Assembly: GCA_029785235.1 (NCBI GenBank)
Contig: JAFMAA010000001.1
Span: forward strand, 186,001 to 250,000
Direction: 5' to 3'
Length of the DNA stretch: 64,000 nucleotides
Source of the DNA: Nitrososphaerota archaeon
Lineage (GTDB): Archaea > Thermoproteota > Nitrososphaeria > Nitrososphaerales > UBA183
Shown one piece after another: positions 23,950-32,215 of the stretch. Under the pieces are notes generated by a model. The model was given only the letters and a program-made list of their open reading frames with translations, did not search any database and was not told the DNA's origin. Numbering within the stretch: position 1 is the stretch's first letter; every line of letters begins with the position of its first letter. The position numbers and the translations under genes are program-made.

Positions 23950-25944
23950 ATGGCCATCGAAAAAGTGACGGTGATCGGGGCTGGAGACATGGGCCACGGA
24001 ATCGCAGAGCTCTTCGCGGTCAATGGCTACAGCGTGACGCTGATGGACAAGTTCCCGCAAGCATTGGAGAGGGCACAGGAAAGAATCGCCGCGAGCCTGG
24101 AGAAGCTGGTCGAGAAAGGGAGGATAACAGAAGGGCAGGCCGCGGAGGCGAAATCCAGGATAGCATACTCCAGCGACTTGGGGAAGGCAGTCTCGGCGGC
24201 CGATCTTGTAGTGGAGGCGGTCCCCGAGTCTATAGAGCTGAAGAAGGGGGTCCTCGGTGAGGCCTCGGCGTCCGCCCCTCCGGGAGCCATCTTCGCATCG
24301 AACACGTCGAACATAATGATCTCTGACCTGGCTGAGGCGACCGACAGGCCGGAGAAGACCGTAGGAATGCACTTCTTCAACCCGCCCATGTTGATGAAGC
24401 TGGTCGAGGTGATCCCTGGGGCGAAGACCGACCCGGCCGCCGTCCAGGAGGTCATAGACGCCTGCTCGAAGCTGGGCAGAACCCCGGTCAGGGTCCTGAA
24501 GGACTCTCCCGGGTTCATAGTCAACAGGATAAACGCAGCCGACACGCTCTTCTTCTGCCTCCTCCTCGACAAGGGGGTCGCCAGCCCCGCTGAGGTTGAC
24601 ACGTTCGCGAGGGGGCAGGGTCTCCCCATGGGGCCCTACGAGCTGCTCGACTTCGTAGGAGTGGACGTAGGGGCAGACTCGCTCGCTTACTTCGCCTCCG
24701 CCCTCTCACCAGAATATGGCAAGGGAGAGACCTTCTCGAAGATGGCGAAGGAGGGGCGTCTTGGGAAGAAGACCGGTAGGGGGTTCTACGACTGGTCGAG
24801 TGGGAAGGCAGAGATTCCGAAGGTCGCGGGGACCGACAAGGTTTCGATCATGGACATCTTCGCCCTCGAGATCAACGAGTCAGTGAAGCTCCTAGAGGAG
24901 GGGGTGGCGAGACCCGAAGACATAGAGAAGGGGGTCGTCCTGGGAATGAACAGGCCCTTCGGGCCGATTTCAGTCGCGAAGGACCTTAGCAACGCAGAGG
25001 TCAAGGCGAAACTCATAGAGCTGTCGACGAAGTACGGATGCTCAATATTCGCCCCCGCGCGCTCGATAGCCGAGGGGAAGCTCCGCGACGCCATCGAGGG
25101 GAGGCTGACCGCCGCACCTGGGCAAAGGACCTCGGCGGCGCCGGCAAGTGGCGGGACCTCGGCTGGAACTGAGAAGGCTATTCGCCTGGAGAGGCTAGAG
25201 GGTGGAGTCGCCAGGGTCGTCATCGCAAGGCCCAGGCTGAACCTGATCAACGGCGAGGTCTTAGAAGGGCTGGACGGTATAGTGACGGAACTGTGGAACG
25301 ACCCTGGGGTGAGGGCTGTGGTGGTGACCGGCGAGGGACCTGTCTTCTCGGCGGGGTTCGAGATGACGAAGTTCGTCTCGAACGCAGCGGGAATGATGGA
25401 GTTCGCGAGGAAGGGAGAGCGGACCATGAGGCGCCTGAGCGAGGTTCCCAAGCTTACGATAGCGGTCCTGAAGGGGTACGTCCTCGGTGGAGGGCTAGAG
25501 CTTGCCCTGTCTTGCGACATCAGGCTGGCCACGGAAGACGTCGAGCTGCGCTTCCCCGAACTGACCCGCGGCCTGGTGCCGGCGTGGTCCGGGACGCAGA
25601 GGCTCTCGCGGTTGGTTGGACTGTCGCGCGCTTCGTCGATGATACTCGCATGCGAGAGCGTCAACGGGAGGCGAGCGTATGAGATGGGCCTAGTGAACCA
25701 GGTCGTCCAGAGCGGAGACATCGATGGGAAGGCGGTGGAGTACGCGAGAGGGCTCGCGTCATCCGAGGCTCCAATCGCGGTCATGCTGGCAAAGAAGCTG
25801 CTCAACAAGGGGGCTGAGGTGCCTTCGGACGTGGGGCTGGAGATGGAGGAGATGGCGGCGGGGGTTCTCTTCGGGACAGAGGACTTGAAGGAGGGGATAT
25901 CGGCGTTCCTTGGAAAGAGGAAGCCGGAGTTCAAGGGGAAGTGA
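23950..25944 (+). CDS. Fused 3-hydroxyacyl-CoA dehydrogenase / enoyl-CoA hydratase
   Basis: This 664-residue bifunctional enzyme is in the archaeal order, dehydrogenase first. Residues 1-300 have VIGAGDMGHGIAELFAVNGY (NAD site) and GMHFFNPPMLMKLVEVI with the catalytic His/Glu pair. A linker rich in Ala, Gly and Ser (about 390-405) leads to a crotonase domain. There GGGLELALSCD and RFPELTRG keep both catalytic Glu residues, followed by SGTQRL. It hydrates enoyl-CoA and oxidises the 3-hydroxyacyl-CoA, steps 2 and 3 of beta-oxidation. A thiolase gene follows 7 bp downstream. Confidence 0.96.
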   Translation: MAIEKVTVIGAGDMGHGIAELFAVNGYSVTLMDKFPQALERAQERIAASLEKLVEKGRITEGQAAEAKSRIAYSSDLGKAVSAADLVVEAVPESIELKKGVLGEASASAPPGAIFASNTSNIMISDLAEATDRPEKTVGMHFFNPPMLMKLVEVIPGAKTDPAAVQEVIDACSKLGRTPVRVLKDSPGFIVNRINAADTLFFCLLLDKGVASPAEVDTFARGQGLPMGPYELLDFVGVDVGADSLAYFASALSPEYGKGETFSKMAKEGRLGKKTGRGFYDWSSGKAEIPKVAGTDKVSIMDIFALEINESVKLLEEGVARPEDIEKGVVLGMNRPFGPISVAKDLSNAEVKAKLIELSTKYGCSIFAPARSIAEGKLRDAIEGRLTAAPGQRTSAAPASGGTSAGTEKAIRLERLEGGVARVVIARPRLNLINGEVLEGLDGIVTELWNDPGVRAVVVTGEGPVFSAGFEMTKFVSNAAGMMEFARKGERTMRRLSEVPKLTIAVLKGYVLGGGLELALSCDIRLATEDVELRFPELTRGLVPAWSGTQRLSRLVGLSRASSMILACESVNGRRAYEMGLVNQVVQSGDIDGKAVEYARGLASSEAPIAVMLAKKLLNKGAEVPSDVGLEMEEMAAGVLFGTEDLKEGISAFLGKRKPEFKGK

Positions 25945-25951
25945 GGAGCGA

Positions 25952-27145
25952 ATGGCCGAGCTCAAAGACGCGTATGTGGCGGACTACCTGAGAATCCCAT
26001 TCTCCAGGTCGAGACCGTCTCAACCTGAGAGAGATGTCTACAACTCCATCAGGATGGACCAGGCACTGAGCCTCCTCATACGAAGGGTGATGGAGAGGAC
26101 CTCATTCAGACCTGAAGAGGTCGGGGACGTTGTGACTGGGTGCGCATTCCAGACCGGCGAGAACTGGCTCTATGGGGGAAGGCACCCTGTCCTACTGGCG
26201 GGACTCCCGGTCACGGTACCGGCCATGGCGATGGACAGGGCCTGCGCATCGTCCATGAACGCTGTGGCAGAAGGAGCGATGGAGATCATGACAGGGAACT
26301 CAGACACCGTCCTCGCTGGCGGGATGGAGCACCTCACCCATGTCCCGATGTCCAACAACCCCGCCCTAGCGCCGAACACCCGGCTACTCACGAGACCGGA
26401 ATACATGAAGTACCAGATGAGCACGGGGTACTCAATGGGGCTCACGGCGGAAAAGCTAGCGGAGGAGGAAGGATTCACCAGGGAGGAGATGGACAGGTTC
26501 TCGGTAGGGTCGCACGCGAAGGCGACGACCGCATTGGACGAAGGCTGGTTCAGAGGCGAGCTGCTAGACATGAAGGTGGAGGTGGGAGGGGAGGAGCGGG
26601 TGATCGACGTGGACCAGAGCATAAGGAGGGACACGACGCTGGAGCAGCTGGCTGCCCTCCAGCCTTCGTTCAAGCCTGGCGGACTGGTCACCGCCGGGAA
26701 CTCGTCCCCCCTCAACGCGGGCGCGTCCATGGTCGCGCTCGCCTCTGAGGCGAAGCTGAAGGAGCATGGGCTCAAGCCGCTGGCCAGGATAGTGTCAATG
26801 GGGTGGGCTGGAGTCGACCCCAGCGTCATGGGTAAGGGGCCAGTGCCTGCTTCACAGAAGGCGCTGGCGAAGGCGAAGGTCAAGGCGGAGGAGGTAGACC
26901 TATGGGAGATCAACGAAGCTTTTGCCGCTGTCGTGCTGTACGCAATCCGGGAGCTGAAGCTTGACCCGGGCAGGATCAATGTCCACGGTGGGGCCATAGC
27001 CATAGGACATCCCCTCGGAGCTTCAGGTGCCAGGCTCGTTGGGACGCTGGCGAGAGAGCTCGTCCAGAGCGGAAAGGAGTATGGGATGGCGACTCTATGC
27101 GTGGGGGGCGGGCAGGGATTCGCCGTCCTGCTGCAGAGGGCTTGA
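25952..27145 (+). CDS. Acetyl-CoA C-acyltransferase (thiolase)
   Basis: This 397-residue classical thiolase has the nucleophilic Cys in MDRACASSMNAVAEGAME, NEAFAAVVLYAI, the His in AIAIGHPLGASGARLVG and the C-terminal Cys in CVGGGQGFAVLLQ. It performs the last beta-oxidation step or the reverse condensation. A Shine-Dalgarno-like GAGGAG precedes ATG 25952 by 4 nt; the longer frame from 25910 overlaps the preceding gene and is not favoured. It is co-transcribed with the hydratase/dehydrogenase fusion and convergent with the CoA-transferase gene. Confidence 0.95.
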   Translation: MAELKDAYVADYLRIPFSRSRPSQPERDVYNSIRMDQALSLLIRRVMERTSFRPEEVGDVVTGCAFQTGENWLYGGRHPVLLAGLPVTVPAMAMDRACASSMNAVAEGAMEIMTGNSDTVLAGGMEHLTHVPMSNNPALAPNTRLLTRPEYMKYQMSTGYSMGLTAEKLAEEEGFTREEMDRFSVGSHAKATTALDEGWFRGELLDMKVEVGGEERVIDVDQSIRRDTTLEQLAALQPSFKPGGLVTAGNSSPLNAGASMVALASEAKLKEHGLKPLARIVSMGWAGVDPSVMGKGPVPASQKALAKAKVKAEEVDLWEINEAFAAVVLYAIRELKLDPGRINVHGGAIAIGHPLGASGARLVGTLARELVQSGKEYGMATLCVGGGQGFAVLLQRA

Positions 27146-27148
27146 GCC

Positions 27149-28291
27149 CTACTGGACTGCTCCCTTCGACTTCAGTCGCCGCGTGACCGCCTGAGAGTAG
27201 CCAAGGGACTTCATGATGGAGTAAGTGTCTTCCCCCAGGTCGGGGGCCGCTGTGAAGGGTTTGCTCCTCATAGCGGGGACGGTCCTGACCGGACCGTTTA
27301 GGACGTCTTCTCCGCCGATCCCCGCGAGCATCCCGAGGGACTTGGCCCAGTCGCTGGCGAGAGCCTCTTCGACGGTCAGGACAGGCGTCACACACGTGTC
27401 CCTATGCATGAGGAGCCTCGCCCATTCGTCTCTCGTTTTCGTGGCGAAGACCCGCCGCAGCTCAGAGACGACGTAGTCCCTCTCCTCGGCTGCGCCGAAC
27501 CTCATCGGTTCGAGCTCCGGGAGTCCAAGCGACTCCACCAAATTCCGCCAGAAGGCCGGTTCTATGGCGGCTACGGCCATGTACTTGCCGTCAGAGGTCT
27601 GATAGACATTGTAGTAGGGCGTCGAGCCGAAGATGAGGCTGTTCCCCTCGCCGGGCGTTCGGCCCGTCGCCAGGTAGACAGACGCTGGCAACACCATCCA
27701 AGAAATAAGCGAGGCCACGATAGGCACGTCCACGAAGGCGGGCCTCCTCCTTCCGGCGAGGGCCCCGAGAATCCCCAGTGCCGCGTACATCCCTGAGGCC
27801 AAGTCCCCGAGCTGGAGAAGAGGGACCTCAGCTCTGGTGGAGTACGCGAGCGTCCCTGCCATCGCCTGGAAGTTTATGTCGTGCCCTGGCATAGAGCTCA
27901 GCCTGCTTTCCTGACCGTACGCCGATATCGAGCAGTAGATGATTTTGGGGTTCACCCTCTTCACATGGGAGAACGAAAACCCTAGCCGAGCCATGGCGCC
28001 GGGCCGGAAGCCCTCCACAAAGACGTCTGCCGTGCGGAGGAGCCGACGCATCACTGCCTTCCCCTCAGCGGACTTCAGGTCGATCCCGATGCTTTTTTTG
28101 TTCCTGTTGACAGTCGCGTGCAAGGGGCTCCTCCCGTCTTTCATGGGCGGGGTGGCGCGCATGTAGTCGCCCAGGCCAGGCTGCTCGACCTTGATCACAT
28201 CGGCCCCCATGTCGGAGAGGACCATGGTGCAGAACCCTCCGGGGAGGAGCCGCGTGGCGTCTACCACCTTTAAGCCGTCCAGGAAACCCAA
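27149..28291 (-). CDS. Class III CoA-transferase / alpha-methylacyl-CoA racemase family
   Basis: This 380-residue CaiB/BaiF-family protein has LSDMGADVIKVEQPGLGDYM, NRNKKSIGIDLKSAEGK and VFVEGFRPGAMARLGF. GHDINFQAMAGTL and QLGDLASGMYAALGIL contain the His and Asp that are catalytic in alpha-methylacyl-CoA racemase; the Asp is also the transferase nucleophile. The GHDIN motif tilts towards racemase, letting branched acyl-CoAs enter beta-oxidation (inference). It starts at TTG 28291 with a TATA box centred about 27 bp upstream. Confidence 0.88.
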   Translation of the reverse strand: MGFLDGLKVVDATRLLPGGFCTMVLSDMGADVIKVEQPGLGDYMRATPPMKDGRSPLHATVNRNKKSIGIDLKSAEGKAVMRRLLRTADVFVEGFRPGAMARLGFSFSHVKRVNPKIIYCSISAYGQESRLSSMPGHDINFQAMAGTLAYSTRAEVPLLQLGDLASGMYAALGILGALAGRRRPAFVDVPIVASLISWMVLPASVYLATGRTPGEGNSLIFGSTPYYNVYQTSDGKYMAVAAIEPAFWRNLVESLGLPELEPMRFGAAEERDYVVSELRRVFATKTRDEWARLLMHRDTCVTPVLTVEEALASDWAKSLGMLAGIGGEDVLNGPVRTVPAMRSKPFTAAPDLGEDTYSIMKSLGYSQAVTRRLKSKGAVQ

Positions 28292-28312
28292 CGTTATCCC
28301 GACCCGCGCCGC

Positions 28313-28323
28313 TCAAATAAAGG
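28313..28323 (-). promoter_or_regulatory. TATA box of CoA-transferase/racemase gene
   Basis: On the minus strand CCTTTATTTGA is centred about 27 bp upstream of TTG 28291. Confidence 0.55.
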
Positions 28324-28854
28324 CTAAATTCCGGCCCCGAATCGATTGCCTGACGATGAGGTGAACGCCGTCCCAGTCATAGTCCGGAGTAAGCTCCCGG
28401 GCAGATGATGAACTCGCGACGATACTGAGTCAAAACCATTCGAGTGAGCGTGGCAAAGTCCTTCGGACGGTTCCCTGAGGCACCGCGTCGGCCGACCTGG
28501 GCGAGACATCAGTTCAATTGTGTGGCGAAAAGAGACGGGAGGTCTACTGAGCTCAGAGTGTTGGGGCAGGAGTTTGCTGGGAGCGCAAGATAAAAAGAGC
28601 AAGGTCGAAGGCGACCGAGGACGAGGAGGGGAGCCATTCCACTCTTTCCGGGTTTGGGAGCAGTGGCATGCAGCCAGAGGGCTCTGGCTCCCTGGAATCA
28701 GCGACGGCTGACACCGCCGCCGCTACATGCGAGGAGCCGCGTGGATGCGCGGTATGGGTGCTCCTTCGGCATTACACGTCATGGCACTTTCTTGTCGCCG
28801 TGAAAGGAAGGGTTCCAGTCGACGTAAATAGCGCCAAGGAAAACGGCGGCGCAG
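28324..28854. other. 531-bp intergenic region with dyad repeats, no gene recognised
   Basis: Open frames here have no recognisable domain. The right part is rich in dyads, e.g. GCCAGAG-GG-CTCTGGC (about 28672-28687) and GGGAGCC (about 28630) with a complementary GGCTCCC about 55 bp later. A structured RNA is possible but I match no known family. A TATA-like CGTAAATAG at 28823-28831 serves the ribbon-helix-helix gene. Confidence 0.4.
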
Positions 28855-29031
28855 ATGGGCAGAAGTGTCAAAGTCCACGACGACACTCACCTAGCGCTGA
28901 AGCGGCTGAAGGCCAAGAAGAGGAGCGCGAGTATCGACCAGGTGATAAGAGAGCTGATTAGAGAGTCGACCGGCTCTCCCGTGGGTGCGCCCTCCCAGGG
29001 GGCGGAAGACCTAGCGAAGTACTCAGAGTGA
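28855..29031 (+). CDS. Small ribbon-helix-helix (antitoxin-like) protein
   Basis: This 58-residue protein has an N-terminal basic strand and two helices typical of ribbon-helix-helix DNA-binding or VapB-type antitoxins: SVKVHDDTHLALKRLKAKKR, then SASIDQVIRELIRE, followed by a flexible tail. A TATA-like element is centred about 27 bp upstream of ATG 28855. No PIN-domain toxin is encoded next to it, so it may be a solitary regulator. Confidence 0.65.
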   Translation: MGRSVKVHDDTHLALKRLKAKKRSASIDQVIRELIRESTGSPVGAPSQGAEDLAKYSE

Positions 29032-29079
29032 GAATGTGGCAACACAGAAATACGAATCGACCGGGCCTGAGGCGCAACA

Positions 29080-29226
29080 ATGGCAAAGTTCGACGGCATA
29101 GTGGGCAAGGCTCTGCTCACCGTGGAGGAGAAAGAGAATGAGCTGACCCTCGTCTTTGCGGACAACCGGTATCTCTTCGTAAAGCTCGAGGGCGGGAAGA
29201 TCCGCTCCGATAGCATACCTGAGTAG
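29080..29226 (+). CDS. Very small protein of unknown function (48 residues)
   Basis: ATG 29080 opens a 48-residue frame (ALLTVEEKENELTLVFADNR, then YLFVKLEGGKIRSDSIPE). Its composition and alternating strand pattern look like a real, beta-rich small protein, but there is no family I recognise. It follows the ribbon-helix-helix gene by 48 bp and ends 1 bp before the convergent metallo-hydrolase gene. Confidence 0.5.
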   Translation: MAKFDGIVGKALLTVEEKENELTLVFADNRYLFVKLEGGKIRSDSIPE

Positions 29227-29227
29227 C

Positions 29228-29881
29228 TTATTCCTGCTCGAGTATCTGCACTGTCTTAGAGCCGCCGAGGAGTTGCTTGAACCTCTCGGCGTCTGCCTTT
29301 GTCCCCACGATAGACTGGTAGTGCATAGGGACCACGACTTCCGCCTTCATTCCCCTAGCCGCCTCAGCCGCCTCCTCCGCGGTCATGACATAGGTGCCAG
29401 AGACCGGAAGGAAGGCGACGTCTACGTCGACTGACTTCAACTCGGGTGTGGCGTCGCTGTCGCCCGCCTGGTAGAACCTTACCCCATCGAGGGTGACGAT
29501 GTACCCTACCCGGCCGTCATCCTTTGGGTGGAACACCTTGCCCGGCTCTCTGAACTTGTTGAGGTTGTACGCCGGAATGGCTTCTATCTTGACCCCCTTC
29601 ACTTCGACCTTCGCTCCAGGCTTCACGAAGACCTTCTCTTGCCCGTGGGCCTTCAGAGATTCCTCGCATATCTTTGGGGCTACGATGGTCGTTGCGGGGG
29701 AGGCGAACCTTTTGATGTCGTCTTCGCTCAGATGGTCAAAGTGCTCGTGCGAGATAAGGAGGACGTCAGCCTTGTACGGTCCCTTTGCCTTGAATGGGTC
29801 GAGGATTACCGTCTTCGAACCTGTAAGGACGAAGCCGTCGTGACCGAGCCAGTGAACTCCGACACCTTTGTATGTCCACAA
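29228..29881 (-). CDS. MBL-fold metal-dependent hydrolase (UPF0173 type)
   Basis: This 217-residue protein has the metallo-beta-lactamase motif LLISHEHFDHLSEDD, a preceding WLGHDGFVL, a metal Asp in RFYQAGDSDATPEL and a late VVPMHYQSIVG. It matches the UPF0173/YtkL-type hydrolases, whose substrate is unknown. It ends 16 bp upstream of the proteasome subunit stop codon on the same strand; the two genes could be co-transcribed with psmB first. Confidence 0.88.
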   Translation of the reverse strand: MWTYKGVGVHWLGHDGFVLTGSKTVILDPFKAKGPYKADVLLISHEHFDHLSEDDIKRFASPATTIVAPKICEESLKAHGQEKVFVKPGAKVEVKGVKIEAIPAYNLNKFREPGKVFHPKDDGRVGYIVTLDGVRFYQAGDSDATPELKSVDVDVAFLPVSGTYVMTAEEAAEAARGMKAEVVVPMHYQSIVGTKADAERFKQLLGGSKTVQILEQE

Positions 29882-29896
29882 CGCGAACCGCCGTCT

Positions 29897-30496
29897 TTAG
29901 AGGTCCAGGCCCTCTTCTTTAATCCCAGACTTGTCGATAGTCAGGATGTCAATCCCGTTGCCGCTCATCGCGTCCCTGGCAACTGCCGCCTTGATGGCCG
30001 ATATCGCCAGGTCTCTGGCCTGCTTCTGCGTCATGTTGGGGTCGTAACCCGCTTCGACGACTCCGATTGCAGTTTCCTCACCGGTCCCCACCGTCGCGTA
30101 CTGGTCAGAAATCACGCTCCCTAGGGGGTCGAGGACGTAAATCAGGGGCTTGTCGCCGAGCCCCCCCAGAATCACCTGCGTCAGCAGGGGAGCGTACCTG
30201 TTCTGGAACATCAGAGTCGACATGAGCTTAGCGACCGAATTGGGCTTGATGGACCTCTTCGACTCGAGCTCCTTCAGCTTGGAGTAGACGGACACCTCCT
30301 TCACGAGGTTCTGCATGTCGGCAACCATCCCTGCGCACACCGCGCCAACGCTATCCGTCACCTTGAATACCTTCTTCCCGGACTTGCTTCTTACGAAGTT
30401 CCCGAGAGTTATCCGCCGCTCCGCGCCCAAGACGACTCCGTCCTTGTAGGCGATGCCGACCGCCGTCGCCCCTGGCATGAACTGCTCGTAAGACAT
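29897..30496 (-). CDS. psmB: Proteasome beta subunit, predicted catalytically inactive
   Basis: This 199-residue Ntn-hydrolase fold protein reads FMPGATAVGIAYKDGVVLGA near its N-terminus. Aligned to active subunits, position 1 is Ala instead of the nucleophilic Thr and position 17 is Glu instead of Asp, while Lys33 (SGKKVFKV) remains. It therefore should neither self-process nor cleave peptides, and would be a structural subunit pairing with the active beta at 35.3 kb. Inactive beta subunits are known in Thermoproteota. A TATA-like element near 30526-30535 is about 30 bp upstream. Confidence 0.92.
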   Translation of the reverse strand: MSYEQFMPGATAVGIAYKDGVVLGAERRITLGNFVRSKSGKKVFKVTDSVGAVCAGMVADMQNLVKEVSVYSKLKELESKRSIKPNSVAKLMSTLMFQNRYAPLLTQVILGGLGDKPLIYVLDPLGSVISDQYATVGTGEETAIGVVEAGYDPNMTQKQARDLAISAIKAAVARDAMSGNGIDILTIDKSGIKEEGLDL

Positions 30497-30556
30497 AGAG
30501 ATTCTGGCGGGGCGCTTGCGCCCGTCCTTTTAGACATTGTGCCCTCAGGCATAACA

Positions 30557-31594
30557 TTAGGGGTCTCCTGGGGTTACAGTAGCGAGTACCCCGCTCCCTG
30601 AAGGCTCCGCCTTCCAACCGCACCCAGTGAACAGCTCGGCGAGCTTGAGGCCCGATTCGAGGTGTGAGGTCATGGTAGGAATCTTCACCCTTGACTCCCC
30701 CCTCGCCATGGAGAGCAACGGGAGCAGCATGTCAGCCAGGTTCGCATCGATGCACCCGCCTGTGCGTTCGGTTGCGAGGAACGCGTCCGCCGCCCCCCTC
30801 CCTACAGCCTCAGCTGGCTTCCCCCTCGCTCCAATGGCGTCTGAGCCAAGGATTGCGTCGGCGCCAACGTGGAAGACAAGGACCGACGTGCCAGGAGAGT
30901 CAGACTCACCCGCGCTCACCTCGGACTCCACCCGAAGGCCCGCGGTCCGAAGTACCGCTCCCGCCGATTCGGCCTGACGCTGCGCAACTGACTTTGAGAG
31001 GCCCCCGCAGCGGCTTACCACCTTGACGGACTTCACCTGCTGCCTAGCAGCGAGGTTGAGGGGCGTAACCCCGTCGCAGGGAGCGATGGAGGCTGTGACG
31101 ACCCCCCCGCCCCGCGGATAGTAGCCGCGCCTCGATGCCTCGACCTCGAGCGCTATCCCGATGGCCCTGTATCCCACAGCAGCCACCCGGCTCAAGTAGT
31201 CGAGTGTGGGGCTCCAAGGGACGTCGGTCCCGCCGATAAGCCGCAGCCTCAGCCGCGACCCGCTCAAGGCGACCGCAGGGATTACTGCTTGAAGGACCAA
31301 TGTTATACTGGCGGCGGTGCCCATGTCTGCAGACGTGACATCGACGCGGGGAGCCCCGGGGACGAAAGTCACCTCTTGAGAGCCTTCGGCCGCCCCCCTC
31401 AGTTCTCCTCCGAAGACCTCCGCGAGCACCCTGAGCGTTGAGAGGTGTTGCCTCTTCAGCCCCGGAACCTCCCTCCCGGCCCTAATCTTGACCACGCGGA
31501 CCGGAGTCCGCTTGATCGCTGAAAACGCCACCGCAGTGCGGAGGATCTGCCCTCCTCCCTCTCCCTGCGAGCCGTCCACCTCGAGATATTCCAC
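30557..31594 (-). CDS. rtcA: RNA 3'-terminal phosphate cyclase
   Basis: This 345-residue protein matches RtcA: VDGSQGEGGGQILRTAVAFS, LKRQHLSTLRVLAEVFGGEL, RLIGGTDVPWSPTLDYL and YYPRGGGVVTASI. It converts RNA 3'-phosphates to 2',3'-cyclic phosphates using ATP. With rtcB and archease at 43.5-45.4 kb the window holds a complete set for sealing cyclic-phosphate ends. It starts at GTG 31594, with TATA-like GCTAAACC (minus strand, 31617-31624) about 27 bp upstream. Confidence 0.95.
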   Translation of the reverse strand: MEYLEVDGSQGEGGGQILRTAVAFSAIKRTPVRVVKIRAGREVPGLKRQHLSTLRVLAEVFGGELRGAAEGSQEVTFVPGAPRVDVTSADMGTAASITLVLQAVIPAVALSGSRLRLRLIGGTDVPWSPTLDYLSRVAAVGYRAIGIALEVEASRRGYYPRGGGVVTASIAPCDGVTPLNLAARQQVKSVKVVSRCGGLSKSVAQRQAESAGAVLRTAGLRVESEVSAGESDSPGTSVLVFHVGADAILGSDAIGARGKPAEAVGRGAADAFLATERTGGCIDANLADMLLPLLSMARGESRVKIPTMTSHLESGLKLAELFTGCGWKAEPSGSGVLATVTPGDP

Positions 31595-31616
31595 GGCGCC
31601 GTCTCAATCCAAGACG

Positions 31617-31624
31617 GGTTTAGC
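31617..31624 (-). promoter_or_regulatory. TATA-like element of rtcA
   Basis: GCTAAACC on the minus strand is centred about 27 bp upstream of GTG 31594. Confidence 0.45.
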
Positions 31625-31639
31625 TGTGGCGCTGGTCTT

Positions 31640-31648
31640 CTTATATAC
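31640..31648 (+). promoter_or_regulatory. TATA box of nadM
   Basis: CTTATATAC is a near-consensus archaeal TATA box 31-39 bp upstream of ATG 31679. Confidence 0.6.
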
Positions 31649-31678
31649 AGCCCGTCGGGGCGCTCAAACCGAACGCTG

Positions 31679-32215
31679 ATGCGGGTCGGTCTGCTCGTCG
31701 GCCGGTTCCAGCCGTTCCATCTCGGCCACCTAGAAGCTGTGAAGTATGCACTCCGCGAGGTCGATTACCTATACGTGGTGGTGGGTTCCGCGCAGCGTAG
31801 CCATGAAAGGAACAATCCGTTCACCGCGGGGGAGAGGATTGCTATGATCAAGGCAGCCTTGGACGGGAACGGGATCGACCCAGCGAGATGGATGGCGATA
31901 CCCATAGCTGACGCCGACTCTCACTCGCTATGGGTGTCCGCGGTCGGATCCATGGTCCCCAAGTTCGACGTGGTATTCACCAACGACGCGCTCACCTTTC
32001 TGCTCTTCAAAGAAGAAGGCATCCAGGTGAGGGCCGTCCCCTACATCGACAGGGTGAAGTATTCGGCCACGAACGTTAGGGATAGGATTCTTGAACGGAA
32101 GGACTGGAAGGTCCTGGTGCCGGTCCAGGTCGCGAAGTTGGTGAAGAAATTCGATGGTGTGGAGCGGGTGAGAGCCCTTATCCGTAAGGACCTTACGGGT
32201 GGTAGGGATGGATAA
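31679..32215 (+). CDS. nadM: Nicotinamide-nucleotide adenylyltransferase
   Basis: This 178-residue archaeal-type enzyme has the nucleotidyltransferase motif VGRFQPFHLGHLEAVKYAL and SAQRSHERNNPFTAGERIAM. The C-terminal SATNVRDRILER corresponds to the ISxTxxR site. It makes NAD from NMN and ATP. A TATA box lies about 31-39 bp upstream. The following aminotransferase gene overlaps by 8 bp. Confidence 0.95.
   Translation: MRVGLLVGRFQPFHLGHLEAVKYALREVDYLYVVVGSAQRSHERNNPFTAGERIAMIKAALDGNGIDPARWMAIPIADADSHSLWVSAVGSMVPKFDVVFTNDALTFLLFKEEGIQVRAVPYIDRVKYSATNVRDRILERKDWKVLVPVQVAKLVKKFDGVERVRALIRKDLTGGRDG

Noticed and set aside
24786..25934. Long open frame (382 codons) on the minus strand inside the hydroxyacyl-CoA dehydrogenase/hydratase gene
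   Set aside because: It is exactly antisense to a well-supported enzyme, Ser/Pro-rich and without domains; long antisense frames are expected in GC-rich coding DNA.
28404..28427. Possible C/D box sRNA (ATGATGA followed 13 nt later by CTGA)
   Set aside because: No properly spaced second C'/D' pair and no terminal stem; likely chance.
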